Source: Lachnospiraceae bacterium (GTDB lineage: Bacteria; Bacillota; Clostridia; Lachnospirales; Lachnospiraceae). From it: a stretch of 64,000 nucleotides of DNA. A model generated the notes under the pieces. It made no database searches and was not told the DNA's origin. It saw only the letters and a program-made list of their open reading frames with translations. The stretch lies in assembly GCA_022768465.1 (NCBI GenBank), contig JALELZ010000005.1, forward strand, positions 62,001-126,000, given 5' to 3'. The translations under genes were made by a program, and so were the position numbers. How positions within the stretch are numbered: position 1 is the stretch's first letter; each line of letters opens with the position of its first letter. Below are positions 54,140-62,909 of this stretch, piece by piece.

Positions 54140-55213
54140 TCATTCTCCCTTGATCTCTGCGATGCACTTTTCATACATTTCATATGCTTCTGCACCCATC
54201 TTATCCTTAAACTGCTCAGGTACATCCTTAACCGCATCCTCAAAGGTCTTACGCTCTTCGTCTGTAAGATCTATAACTGTCATTCCTTCATCAGCAAGCT
54301 TCTGCTTATTCTCTTCTGTAAGCTCTACTGATTTTTCTCTCATATACTCGGCTGCTTCGTCACTTGCCTGCTGTACCCATGCCTTCTGCTCATCTGTCCA
54401 GCTATCCCATGCCTTACCGCTTATGATAAACGGAGCCACATCGTGCACGTGTCTTGTCATTATGAGATATTTCTGTACCTCATTAAATTTTGAACCGATA
54501 ATGTTGGATAACGGGTTCTCCTGTCCTTCAACAACGCCCTGCTGAAGAGCACTGTATACTTCTGAATATGCTATAGGTGTTGCTGCTGCGCCCATTGCTT
54601 TCCATGCCGCAAGGTGTGTCTCCGCATTCATAACACGGATTTTTAAGTTCTTAATATCTGCAACTGTATGAACTTCCTTGTTTGTTGTTGTAAGGTTTCT
54701 GAATCCATTGTCCCAGAAGGATGTAACTACAAGTCCTGTACCATCAAGCGAATCCTTAAGATACTGTCCGAATTCTCCGTCATAAAGCTTCCATACCTGA
54801 TCATAATCTTCTAACGCAAAGTAAAAGTCTACTGCATAGAATGCAGGTGAGAAATTCTGCAATACCTGTCCCGACGGAACTGAGAATGTAACAGAATCAC
54901 CGTATGACTGCATTTCTGCGATCTCACCCTCATCTCCTAAAGCACTGTTGCCGTAAACAGTAGTTTTCATTGTTCCGCCTGAAAGCTCTTCAAGTCTGTC
55001 TGCAAAAAATTCTGCACCAAGCTGTGTCGGATTCGCAGGATCAAGTGTATGTGCAAGCTTAAGCTCTAATACATCGCCGCTTGCCGCACTGCTGTTGTCC
55101 GCTGCCGGCTTATCAGCACCGCCTGCTGCCTGTCCGCCTCCCGATCCTGATCCGCAGGCACAAAGAGCTGCTGTCATTGAAAGTGTAAGTATTGCTGCCA
55201 GTGTCCTTTTCAT
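54140..55213 (-). CDS. dctP: TRAP transporter substrate-binding lipoprotein (DctP)
   Basis: A 357-residue receptor. The signal ends in lipobox ALCAC (Cys about 20), followed by a Gly/Ala/Ser linker. The mature sequence has LELKLAHTLDPANPTQLGAEFFADRLEE, and the carboxylate-contact region KNLKIRVMNAETHLAAWKAMGAAATPIAYSEVYSALQQGVVEGQENPLSN, with the Arg that pairs with acid substrates. It is the first gene of dctPQM. A GAGGGG site precedes the ATG. Substrate unknown, likely a C4 or sugar acid. Confidence 0.96.
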   Translation of the reverse strand: MKRTLAAILTLSMTAALCACGSGSGGGQAAGGADKPAADNSSAASGDVLELKLAHTLDPANPTQLGAEFFADRLEELSGGTMKTTVYGNSALGDEGEIAEMQSYGDSVTFSVPSGQVLQNFSPAFYAVDFYFALEDYDQVWKLYDGEFGQYLKDSLDGTGLVVTSFWDNGFRNLTTTNKEVHTVADIKNLKIRVMNAETHLAAWKAMGAAATPIAYSEVYSALQQGVVEGQENPLSNIIGSKFNEVQKYLIMTRHVHDVAPFIISGKAWDSWTDEQKAWVQQASDEAAEYMREKSVELTEENKQKLADEGMTVIDLTDEERKTFEDAVKDVPEQFKDKMGAEAYEMYEKCIAEIKGE

Positions 55214-55349
55214 AATTTGTCCCCTCGTAATTTTGTTTCTTTACCGGATGATTTTCACTCAATTCCTTGCTCAGACCCGGTGATTAAAGCATATCTTTTG
55301 CCGATTCATATTTTTTCAGCTGTTCATTTGAGTGCCTGATGCAAGTCTA

Positions 55350-55359
55350 CCCCCCCCCC
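55350..55359. repeat. C10 homopolymer tract upstream of dctP
   Basis: Ten consecutive C bases about 137 bases upstream of dctP in a 490-base gap with no gene (55214-55705). Elsewhere in this window G/C runs are short. It could be a slippage-prone (phase-variable) promoter element or an assembly artefact. Confidence 0.6.
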
Positions 55360-55648
55360 GATATCATCGCGTCAACCGTTTTATTCAATTTCCACATTTT
55401 AAAAAGAAATCTCGTCTTATTTTTGTATATATTCACTATTATATTTATCTTTATTACTATTTATTAGCTCTTTTTGTGCGTTTTTGTTATATATTTTGTC
55501 CATATAGTTTTTTGCATTTTTCATCATTTATATATCAGATATATTTATTACCATTATTTAATTTAACTGAATTCCAGAAATCAAGTCTTTATAGCTAAAA
55601 CCCTTCTCGCCTGATACAATGATTTCTGATGCAGTTATGACTAATGCA

Positions 55649-55686
55649 TATAATGAGGTTTGGGTAAAAGATCTTTATCCCAAAAC
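55649..55686 (+). promoter_or_regulatory. -10 element and 26-bp dyad ahead of the HAD nucleotidase
   Basis: TATAAT at 55649-55654 is followed by a dyad centred near 55672: TTTGGG...AAAGATCTTT...CCCAAA with two mismatches. No good -35 was found. The dyad lies at about +1 to +25 and could bind a repressor or form a leader hairpin. Confidence 0.4.
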
Positions 55687-55705
55687 TGATACCGGGTGGA
55701 TTTAC

Positions 55706-56407
55706 ATGATACGAAATATACTTCTTGATCTTGATGATACGATACTTGATTTTCATAAGGCCGAGCATATTGCGCTCGCTAAGACACTTAAAAGCTTCGG
55801 GCTTGAGCCGTCTCAGGCCATCATGGACAGATACAGTGAAATTAATCAGTGGCATTGGAAGCAGCTTGAGCTTGGTCTCCTGACAAGAAAAGAGGTGCTT
55901 GTCGGCCGCTATCGTCAGCTTTTTGATGAACACAGCATTGACGTTCCTGCTGAAGATGCGCAGGCTCTCTATGAGAAAAACCTAAGTATAGGACACTATT
56001 TTATTCCGGGAGCCGAGGAGCTCCTTGAGCGACTTTACGGAAAATATCGCCTTTACCTTGCATCAAACGGCACAGCTGTGGTTCAGCACGGCAGATTGGA
56101 AAGCTCCGGTATCGAAAAGTATTTTGACAAAATATTTATTTCAGAGGAAATGGGGGCTGATAAGCCAAGCACAGAATTCTTTGAAGCAGCATTTTCAGCT
56201 ATACCGGATTTTAAAAAGTCCGAAACTGTTATGATCGGTGATTCACTTACTTCCGACATAAAGGGCGGTATAGCATCAGGAATACATACCGTATGGTTTA
56301 ATCCTCGCGGAAAGAAAAACGAAACTCTTTTTTCGGCGACGCCGATAATTCCTGAAACAGAGATCAAAAGTCTTAAGGAAATAGATGCTCTAATGCTTGA
56401 ACTTTAA
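55706..56407 (+). CDS. HAD hydrolase, YjjG-type pyrimidine nucleotidase
   Basis: A 233-residue phosphatase of the YjjG group that removes non-canonical pyrimidine nucleotides. HAD motifs: I LLDLDDTILDF, II YLASNGTA, III KPSTEFFEAAF, IV VMIGDSLTSDIKGG. The cap domain lies between I and II (about 20-95). The open frame extends upstream to 55619, but the start MIRNILLDLDDT at 55706 follows GGGTGGA and fits the family. It lies alone between two minus-strand units. Confidence 0.9.
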   Translation: MIRNILLDLDDTILDFHKAEHIALAKTLKSFGLEPSQAIMDRYSEINQWHWKQLELGLLTRKEVLVGRYRQLFDEHSIDVPAEDAQALYEKNLSIGHYFIPGAEELLERLYGKYRLYLASNGTAVVQHGRLESSGIEKYFDKIFISEEMGADKPSTEFFEAAFSAIPDFKKSETVMIGDSLTSDIKGGIASGIHTVWFNPRGKKNETLFSATPIIPETEIKSLKEIDALMLEL

Positions 56408-56535
56408 TTTGTTCGTTTAATTTTTTATCGGCAACACATAAACACTGTTCACATTTTCATTTAAATTCAGTTACAAAACCGCTGTGAATGTCATAGATAT
56501 GTACATTTGCGGAGGTTTTTCTTGTATACCTACAC

Positions 56536-56580
56536 AAAAAGGGCGGCCGCATTTCTGCAGCCGCAGCATTTTTCCGCCCT
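56536..56580 (-). terminator. Terminator of the unrecognised two-gene unit
   Basis: On the minus strand AGGGCGG pairs with CCGCCCT, with an inner GC-rich arm (GCTGCGG, CTGCAG) and a TTTTTGTG tail. It is 35 bases past the stop of the 334-residue gene. Confidence 0.85.
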
Positions 56581-56616
56581 GCGGATTAAGCCTTATACAT
56601 TTGCCGATATGCTAAA

Positions 56617-57621
56617 TTAAACCTCTCGCTCAAACACTATTTCATCTGCCTTGAACTTTTTGGCTCCGACTGCACCCGGAATGAGATCATCGGCTCTTGC
56701 AATTACTTCATCCTTGCTGAGTTCTAACTTTACCTGCATCCATTCTCTTGTACATCCAATTGAATCAAGCTCGGCCTGCGCCTCATACGTTATTCTTTCG
56801 AATGCAATAGGCGCTCCGAGTGCTCTGGCTACTGAAAGAACGACCGGAGAACAGCCTATATCTCTTGCCGGAACACACCCTGCCTCAATAGCCTTTATAG
56901 TAAGTGCAGCTATTATCTTTTTATCGCAGACGATGCATGGAATATGTTCCTTTAATGTCTTTGCTTTATCGCCGGAATTATGAGCTGTGCTTCCTGCCGG
57001 GAACTGAGGATGAGGAAATACTCGTCCAAACTCCTCTGCAACAGTCATCCCGATTCCAACAGAAATATCCTCGCCTGTAAGTCCCACAAGCACATATCCG
57101 TGAGTAATGCACTGAAGCTGTCCAAGTATAGGAAAAATCAGCTCATCCATGGTTACGATATTCATCATCTCTGTTGCAGAGTTATTATTTGCTGTTCGTC
57201 CTGTAATTACTACATTATGTACCGGAATAAGCTTTTTGGAAGGATCCGGACCTCTGTAAAGCTTTCTGCCCGGATAATATTTCTTCCACTGCTTTAAATG
57301 CGGCTCATTCTTGATCCTTTCTTCAGAATACTCGATTTCAGCCATAGGCAGTATGCCGAATTCCTTATTAACATGGCCATGGTCCCCTGCTCCCATCCTG
57401 ACGATAGCGCCTTCGGCAACTATTCCGTCACTGGTTGTCGTGACTGCATCCATATCAAAAATATTTATTGCAACCGGACCGTCAAATTCTTTTGCTGTTT
57501 TTATAATGGCATCATCCTCTGAAATGCCTTCGGCTTCAATATCCTTTTTATCTATAAATACAACGGATACAGGAATGATCTTTCCGTCTATTTCCCCTTC
57601 CGGAATAACCTTATATTTCAT
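56617..57621 (-). CDS. Unrecognised conserved-looking protein, 334 residues
   Basis: I cannot place this protein in a family. It starts MKYKVIPEGEIDGKIIPVSV and has glycine-rich blocks that look conserved: VRMGAGDHGHVNKEFG, VVITGRTANNNSATEMMNI, GLTGEDISVGIGMTVAEEFGR, PAGSTAHNSGDKAKTL and CVPARDIGCSPVVLSVARALGAPIAF. The content of His, Cys, Asp and Glu suggests a cytosolic enzyme. It lacks a signal peptide. It is 66 bases from the smaller partner gene and shares a terminator, divergent from a GntR regulator and near a TRAP importer. Confidence 0.6.
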   Translation of the reverse strand: MKYKVIPEGEIDGKIIPVSVVFIDKKDIEAEGISEDDAIIKTAKEFDGPVAINIFDMDAVTTTSDGIVAEGAIVRMGAGDHGHVNKEFGILPMAEIEYSEERIKNEPHLKQWKKYYPGRKLYRGPDPSKKLIPVHNVVITGRTANNNSATEMMNIVTMDELIFPILGQLQCITHGYVLVGLTGEDISVGIGMTVAEEFGRVFPHPQFPAGSTAHNSGDKAKTLKEHIPCIVCDKKIIAALTIKAIEAGCVPARDIGCSPVVLSVARALGAPIAFERITYEAQAELDSIGCTREWMQVKLELSKDEVIARADDLIPGAVGAKKFKADEIVFEREV

Positions 57622-57687
57622 ATCATTCTCGCATGATGATTTTCAGAAGATAAATCAACATTTTCCTTTCTCTTTGATTCTTGCAGC

Positions 57688-58068
57688 TTAATGAAGGCCT
57701 ATCCTCGGTCTTCTGTCTTCAATATCTGTACATCCGTCAAATTCAGTCTCTTCAGTCTGGTGAATAATATTAATAACTTCAAGGATTATCTTTGTTGTTT
57801 TACCGTCAGCATCCTTCCCCTTTACAAGTACTGTATGCATGGTCTCCGGAATTCTCGGCAATACCTTAAGCTCGACATTGGCAACATTTTCATCATTTGC
57901 AATCTCTTCAACGGCATTTTCAATTCGCCCCGTTCTGAGTGACTGCATCTTTGCTGAATGCAGACTCTCAAGACCCGATATCTGCAGGGTTTTATCCCCT
58001 TTTGCCCTTCCCACGGCGTTATACATCTTCTGAATAAACTCCGGAAGCTTCGTGTGCATCAGCCTCAT
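57688..58068 (-). CDS. Unrecognised 126-residue protein, first gene of the unit
   Basis: Not recognised. Text: MRLMHTKLPEFIQKMYNAVGRAKGD, LESLHSAKMQSLRTGRIE, VELKVLPRIPETMHTVLVKGKDADGK. The open frame runs to 58125, but the start at 58068 follows GGGAGG and is chosen. It is not a signal-bearing or membrane protein. Together with the 334-residue gene it forms a short unit opposite a GntR/FCD regulator, hinting at a catabolic step with two subunits or an enzyme plus helper. Confidence 0.6.
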   Translation of the reverse strand: MRLMHTKLPEFIQKMYNAVGRAKGDKTLQISGLESLHSAKMQSLRTGRIENAVEEIANDENVANVELKVLPRIPETMHTVLVKGKDADGKTTKIILEVINIIHQTEETEFDGCTDIEDRRPRIGLH

Positions 58069-58144
58069 ATAAATTACCTCCCGTGTAATTTCAAACCGTC
58101 GCTTCATGTGACGGCGTATTTTCATAATAATCTTTATATTTTTG

Positions 58145-58200
58145 ACCGATATATCGGTGTATCGTCAAGTTTAATATACCCTGATTTCTATAGATGTCAA
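58145..58200 (-). promoter_or_regulatory. Promoter and 14-bp perfect palindrome in the divergent region
   Basis: Minus-strand TTGACA (58195-58200), 16-base spacer, TATATT (58173-58178). Downstream at 58145-58158 is the perfect palindrome ACCGATATATCGGT, in the position of an operator just after the transcription start. A 5' UTR hairpin CCGTC/GACGG (about 58097-58115) precedes the ribosome binding site. The neighbouring GntR/FCD protein is the obvious candidate ligand. Confidence 0.6.
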
Positions 58201-58424
58201 TGTTTTCATGTCTCGCGTCTCTCTTTTCGTCATTATAATGCACAGCACATTTTATCTTTCGTAACTTTTGCAGATTTTAATGTTGAATTTCATTTGTTAA
58301 CCTTCATCTTAGTAATCTTCACGGCTTTTTATGAGCTTGATATTTCCAATATTAATTATTATACTTATCTGAGTTTTTTAATGACTATTTTGCCGTTTTT
58401 CTTGCGGCATACGGAAAGGCTGAT

Positions 58425-59090
58425 ATGAATAATCCTACTGCAATGCTCCAGGATCTTGCTTATGATTACCTGAAAAAAGCGATCCGCGACGGTGAACTTG
58501 AAGAAAATAAGATATACTCTCTGAGCGCTGTATCAAAGATGCTGGATATGTCCAAAACTCCTGTTCGCGATGCCCTGCAGATGCTGAGTCGTGAGGATCT
58601 TATAGAAATACTTCCAAGCCGCGGCTTCAGGCTTAAATATTTTTCCGAGCAGGACGTTACAGAGCTTTATCAGCTTCGCTGTGCCATTGAAGGTTACTGC
58701 TGCCATACCATTGCTGTAAGATATTCCGGGGATCATAAATATGAGCTTATTGATAAGCTGAGGAACAACCTTTTGATACAAAAACAGGCTGTGAAAGACC
58801 ATGCTTCCGCGGAAGATTTTTTGCCTCTGGATATTGAGTTTCACAACATAATATATTCCTGCGTAAATAATAATCGCTTTAATGAAACTATAAACTTAAA
58901 TCGTGACAGAAGCATGAACTTTACGCTCAACTCACTCAAATCAAACGGAATTATTGAACGTTCATATAATGAGCACAAGCTTATATACGATGCAATTATC
59001 GACAGTGATCCGTTAAAAGCATATACTGCTATGCTTAACCATCTAAAGACACCGTATAAAAGAAATCTTGAGCAATTCAAAAAATCTTGA
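58425..59090 (+). CDS. GntR family regulator with FCD domain
   Basis: A 221-residue repressor/activator. N-terminal winged HTH (AYDYLKKAIRDGELEENKIYSLSAVSKMLDMSKTPVRDALQMLSREDLIEIL) and the helical C-terminal FCD ligand domain (about 90-210; LYQLRCAIEGYCCHTIAVRY, DIEFHNIIYSCVNNNRFNETINLNRD, with the metal-binding Asp/His positions). FCD regulators respond to sugar acids and related metabolites. It is divergent from the two unrecognised genes and followed by its own terminator. Confidence 0.92.
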   Translation: MNNPTAMLQDLAYDYLKKAIRDGELEENKIYSLSAVSKMLDMSKTPVRDALQMLSREDLIEILPSRGFRLKYFSEQDVTELYQLRCAIEGYCCHTIAVRYSGDHKYELIDKLRNNLLIQKQAVKDHASAEDFLPLDIEFHNIIYSCVNNNRFNETINLNRDRSMNFTLNSLKSNGIIERSYNEHKLIYDAIIDSDPLKAYTAMLNHLKTPYKRNLEQFKKS

Positions 59091-59128
59091 TATCTGTCTG
59101 ACAGCTTCAATATTGTACTTATTTTTAG

Positions 59129-59160
59129 CATGAGATCGACCTTGATCTCATGTTTTTTTA
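59129..59160 (+). terminator. Terminator of the GntR gene
   Basis: CATGAGATC pairs with GATCTCATG around a 6-base loop and is followed by TTTTTTTA. The next promoter begins right after it. Confidence 0.9.
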
Positions 59161-59181
59161 CTGTTTATTCCTTATAGTATA

Positions 59182-59348
59182 TGCTATAATAATCACATAT
59201 AGGATTTGATAGTTAATTTTCTGTCAATCCGTTATGCTCTGACGATGAGATTCATCAAATCGGAAGGCAGGAGTTAATACACTACTTGAGGACAATATTA
59301 TTCTTTATTGATTTCAGCGTCCGAAATGAATGTACATATAAGACTTTT
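59182..59348 (+). ncRNA. Candidate regulatory leader RNA of the nitrogenase-like operon
   Basis: An extended -10 TGCTATAAT (59182-59190) predicts initiation near 59197. The leader can fold into a closed domain in which ATTCAT (59251-59256) pairs with ATGAAT (59325-59330) and TCGG with CCGA just inside. It encloses AAGGCAGGAGTTAATACAC and related unpaired text. After it, AAGAC (59340-59344) can pair with GTCTT (59353-59357), which would disrupt the terminator that follows. This is the layout of a transcription-attenuating riboswitch, but I recognise no known class. Confidence 0.5.
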
Positions 59349-59349
59349 T

Positions 59350-59390
59350 AAGGTCTTCTCATGCCATGCCGTATGAGAGGACCTTTTTTA
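59350..59390 (+). terminator. Attenuator-type terminator ahead of the Fe-protein gene
   Basis: A 13-bp stem AAGGTCTTCTCAT (59350-59362) / ATGAGAGGACCTT (59373-59385) with one G-U pair, a 10-base loop and TTTTTT. It stands inside the leader, 54 bases before the start codon, so it must be regulated or leaky for the operon to be expressed. Confidence 0.9.
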
Positions 59391-59443
59391 CGCTTAAATA
59401 TTAAACGGGCATAGCCCAACTACTTTTTGAAAAGGATCGATAT

Positions 59444-60202
59444 ATGATAAAGATAGCTGTATACGGTAAGGGCGGCATCGGAAAATCCACAGTCACCGCC
59501 AACCTGTCCGCTGCGTTTGCCAGCATGGGGAAAAAAGTAATCCAGATAGGCTGTGACCCTAAGGCTGACTCGACCATCAACCTTCTCGGAGGAAAGCCTT
59601 TGCTCCCTGTCATGAACTATATGCGTGATATGGAAAAGGATCCGGAGACGCTTGAGGATATCTCAAAAACCGGCTTCGGAAACATTCTGTGCATAGAGAC
59701 CGGAGGTCCTACACCGGGGCTTGGCTGTGCAGGAAGAGGCATCATCGCTACCTTCCAGCTGCTTGAAGAGCTTGAGCTTTTCGAAACCTACAAGCCTGAT
59801 ATCGTCATGTACGATGTCCTCGGAGATGTAGTCTGCGGCGGCTTTGCTGCGCCTATCAGAGAAGGCTATGCCGAGGAGGTCCTTATCGTGACTTCCGGCG
59901 AAAAGATGGCGCTCTATGCTGCCAACAATATATATCAGGCTGTCAAAAACTTTGAGGACCGCAGCTATGCAAGAGTCAGAGGTATTATCCTCAATCACAG
60001 AAATGTTGAAAATGAAAATGAAAAGGTAGCTGCATTCGCAGATGCAAACGGACTTGAGATAGTCGGCGAGATCCCGCGCAGCAATGATATTAATTTTTAT
60101 GAGGAACATGGAATGACCGTTATTGAAGGAGATATTACTTTACCTGTCAGTCAGACCTTTATTGATCTTGCCGCAAAGCTTTTAAAGGAACACGAAGAGT
60201 AA
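59444..60202 (+). CDS. Nitrogenase Fe-protein (NifH) homologue
   Basis: A 252-residue ATP-dependent reductase component. P-loop [14 protein letters not shown], switch I region [17 protein letters not shown], and both cysteines that bridge the [4Fe-4S] cluster of the dimer: [10 protein letters not shown] (about Cys95) and [13 protein letters not shown] (about Cys131). The Arg after the first Cys, the site of ADP-ribosylation in NifH, is present. It is slightly shorter than NifH (about 270-290), the size of nitrogenase-like Fe proteins. It precedes a component-1-like fusion by 28 bases. Nothing here shows N2 fixation. Confidence 0.93.
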   Translation: MIKIAVYGKGGIGKSTVTANLSAAFASMGKKVIQIGCDPKADSTINLLGGKPLLPVMNYMRDMEKDPETLEDISKTGFGNILCIETGGPTPGLGCAGRGIIATFQLLEELELFETYKPDIVMYDVLGDVVCGGFAAPIREGYAEEVLIVTSGEKMALYAANNIYQAVKNFEDRSYARVRGIILNHRNVENENEKVAAFADANGLEIVGEIPRSNDINFYEEHGMTVIEGDITLPVSQTFIDLAAKLLKEHEE

Positions 60203-60230
60203 TTTATAAGAGGACAGACATTCTAATTTT

Positions 60231-62909
60231 ATGACAGATACAAGCTTAGAAAAACTTAATCCGTTCAGCCGTACCGTATCGGAGCTTTCCGATTCCGGCA
60301 TCAAAGAGCTGCCGTGGCAGTTCATTTCAGGGGAGCATCTTATATACAGCTCTCCTGCTGCCCTTTCATTTAATTCACCCGGTGCCGAAGGCTTCGGTGT
60401 TAAGCGTGCCGCTCTATCCATACCGGATTCGGTGCTTCTTTTGGTGTCTCCGGGCTGCTGCGGTCGCAATACCTCAGGTATAGGCGACATTCCGCAGTAC
60501 AAAAACCGCTTTTTCTTCATGAACATGGATGAGGCCGATATAGTTACCGGCAAGCATCTTAAAAAGGTTCCTGATGCCGTGTCCAATGTTGTTAATGAAT
60601 ATCTTCAAAGGACAGGCAAAAAGCCTTCAGTAGTAATGATCTGCATTACCTGTGTGGACGCATTGCTCGGAACAGACATGGAGAGAGTGTGCAGAAAGGC
60701 AGAGGAACAGGCAGGACTTCCTGTTCGCCCAAGCTATATGTATGCCCTTACAAGAGAAGGCCGCAAGCCGCCTATGATCCATGTGAGACAGTCTCTTTAT
60801 TCACTGCTTGAAAAACGCAGAAAGCGCAGTACAAGCGTTAACCTTATAGGTCATTTTGCACCGCTTATCGATGACTGCGAGCTCTATGATATGCTGCACA
60901 GCATGGGAGTTAAAAGCATCCGTGAGCTTTCCCGCTGCAAAAGCTATGATGAATTCATGCTCATGGCAGAGGCCAATTTTAATCTTGTGCTGGATGCGGA
61001 GGCGCGTCCGGCTGCTGCCGACATGGAAAAAGCTCTCGGCATTCCGTATATAGAGCTTAAGAGACTTTATCAGACTGACAAGATTGAACGCCAGTATATG
61101 GCTTTGGGACAGGCTCTCGGAGTAACTATTGACGTAAGCAAGGCTAAGGCCGAAGCACTTTCAGCAATTTCAGCATTCAAGAAAGCGCTCGAAGAGCACG
61201 GCTATTCGCTTTCTTCCGGACAGCAGCCTGTTTTTGCCATAGGTGAATTTTTAAATGCCGACCCGTTTGAGCTTTCACTTTCTCTTATACATGAAGGCTT
61301 TGCCGTATCAGAGATATTCGGCACTATCACTGCCGACAACTTTATATACATCGAAAAGCTTGCTGAGCTTTCCCCTGATATAAGAGTATATTCAAATCTT
61401 GATCCGGGAATGATACATTACCGTGAAAAAGAGCATGCAAAACCTGATTTTGTTATAGGCCGAGACGCCGCATACTATCATCCTGATGCCGTAAGCGTGC
61501 AGTGGCGCGAGGATATTCAACCATTTGGCTTTGCCGGAGTAAAAAAGCTGTATCGTGAGCTTCTTTCTGCTTTTGAAGCATCGCTTTCAACAGTGAAAGA
61601 CGATACTAAGTCACACTGTGATGCCGCAGCCGTATCTGCAGTTTCCGCCGGAAATGTTGTTCCTGATATCATGCTGTCTCATATAAAATCAGCTGAAAAT
61701 GCTTCCAGCCATATTTCAGCATCAACAAATGCCGCCTGCACCTTAAAGCATTTACGCGGCTACCGCAGCTATCTTCCTCCGTTTGCGCCTGATGCCTCGG
61801 GAGCATCTTCCGTGCTCTATTCGCTCGGGGGAATCATAGTTATATGTGACGCCGGCGGCTGTGCCGGAAACATCTGCGGCTTTGACGAGCCAAGATGGCT
61901 CAGCGAAAAAAGTGCAATCTACAGCGCAGGCTTAAGAGACATGGACGCTATCCTGGGCCGTGATGACAGACTTGTTGAAAAGCTTAAGCGCACAGCTGAA
62001 AGTGTCGGCAATGTACCTTTTGCCGCAACTATAGGTACACCTGTTCCTGCAGTGATCGCAACGGATTACCACGCACTTAAGCACATGAGCGAAAGACGTA
62101 CAGGACTTACGACCTTAAGCATAGATACCTCAGGCATGGAGCTTTATGATACCGGTGCCTCAAAGGCATACCTTGAGCTTTTCAGTGAATTCACCAAGGA
62201 CTCTCAGGTTTATGATAAAGCTGTAATAGCTAAGGACGAAGCAGCAAAAACTGCCTATAACGGTTACACAGGCATATTAGGTGCAAATCCTATAGATATG
62301 AGCAGCCGTGAAATAAAGAGCTTTTTCTCTGACGCACTTTCAAACGACAAAATATGCTGTTTTTCTATGGGAGACGGGCTTGATGCAGTACGTGCTGCAG
62401 GCAATATGGCTGAAAACATTGTCGTATCGCCTTCCGGAATAAAAGCTGCTGAGTTTATCAAAAGAAAATTCGGCGTACCTTATAAAATCAGCTTCCCTGG
62501 TGCAGAGCATATTTTAAAGGCAGCTGTTAATGCTTTAGGACTTTTTAACACCAAAGATACTGAAGTTAAAGTTAAAGCTACTGCTGACACAGCTTTCTAT
62601 AAATGCTTTGATAATAAGAACGTACTTATTATTCACCAGGATGTGCTCTCCTGCGCTCTTAAAGAGCTTATTAACGATCACTCAAATGCAAAGGTCACTA
62701 CAGCCTGCTGGTTTAAGACAGTGTCCGATAAAACCATCAAGCTTCATGATGAGCATGACCTTTCAGAGCTTATCAAAAAGCTCAATCCGGATCTTATCAT
62801 CGGAGACATAGATATGAAGCCGCTTTGTGACAGTACCGGCATTGAGGTAAGCTTTATTGATCTTCCTCATTTTGCAGTCTCCGGAAGACTCATGGAGGAG
62901 CTGTTATGA
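60231..62909 (+). CDS. Fused nitrogenase component-1-like protein
   Basis: An 892-residue protein with two halves that each follow the component-1 (NifD/K, BchN, CfbD) plan. First half (to about 430): VLLLVSPGCCGRNTSG (Cys76/77), VVMICITCVDALLGTDMERV (Cys138, Cys141). Second half (from about 510): GGIIVICDAGGCAGNICGF (Cys539, 544, 549) and PFAATIGTPVPAVIATDYHAL. The usual first and third cysteines are partly absent: the FNSPGAEG and APDASGA sites have no Cys, and the second-half CxxxIG site has Thr. Cluster type is thus unusual. Start ATG has a distant AGAGGAC; no alternative start exists before an in-frame stop. Confidence 0.85.
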   Translation: MTDTSLEKLNPFSRTVSELSDSGIKELPWQFISGEHLIYSSPAALSFNSPGAEGFGVKRAALSIPDSVLLLVSPGCCGRNTSGIGDIPQYKNRFFFMNMDEADIVTGKHLKKVPDAVSNVVNEYLQRTGKKPSVVMICITCVDALLGTDMERVCRKAEEQAGLPVRPSYMYALTREGRKPPMIHVRQSLYSLLEKRRKRSTSVNLIGHFAPLIDDCELYDMLHSMGVKSIRELSRCKSYDEFMLMAEANFNLVLDAEARPAAADMEKALGIPYIELKRLYQTDKIERQYMALGQALGVTIDVSKAKAEALSAISAFKKALEEHGYSLSSGQQPVFAIGEFLNADPFELSLSLIHEGFAVSEIFGTITADNFIYIEKLAELSPDIRVYSNLDPGMIHYREKEHAKPDFVIGRDAAYYHPDAVSVQWREDIQPFGFAGVKKLYRELLSAFEASLSTVKDDTKSHCDAAAVSAVSAGNVVPDIMLSHIKSAENASSHISASTNAACTLKHLRGYRSYLPPFAPDASGASSVLYSLGGIIVICDAGGCAGNICGFDEPRWLSEKSAIYSAGLRDMDAILGRDDRLVEKLKRTAESVGNVPFAATIGTPVPAVIATDYHALKHMSERRTGLTTLSIDTSGMELYDTGASKAYLELFSEFTKDSQVYDKAVIAKDEAAKTAYNGYTGILGANPIDMSSREIKSFFSDALSNDKICCFSMGDGLDAVRAAGNMAENIVVSPSGIKAAEFIKRKFGVPYKISFPGAEHILKAAVNALGLFNTKDTEVKVKATADTAFYKCFDNKNVLIIHQDVLSCALKELINDHSNAKVTTACWFKTVSDKTIKLHDEHDLSELIKKLNPDLIIGDIDMKPLCDSTGIEVSFIDLPHFAVSGRLMEELL

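Noticed and set aside
55619-55705. Upstream extension of the HAD nucleotidase
   Set aside because: The 29 extra residues lack similarity to the family and overlap a dyad and the -10 region; the start at 55706 has a better signal.
59444-62909. Genuine N2-fixing nitrogenase
   Set aside because: The standard P-cluster cysteines are incomplete, no FeMo-co ligand set is visible, and no nifB/E/N genes are present in the window.
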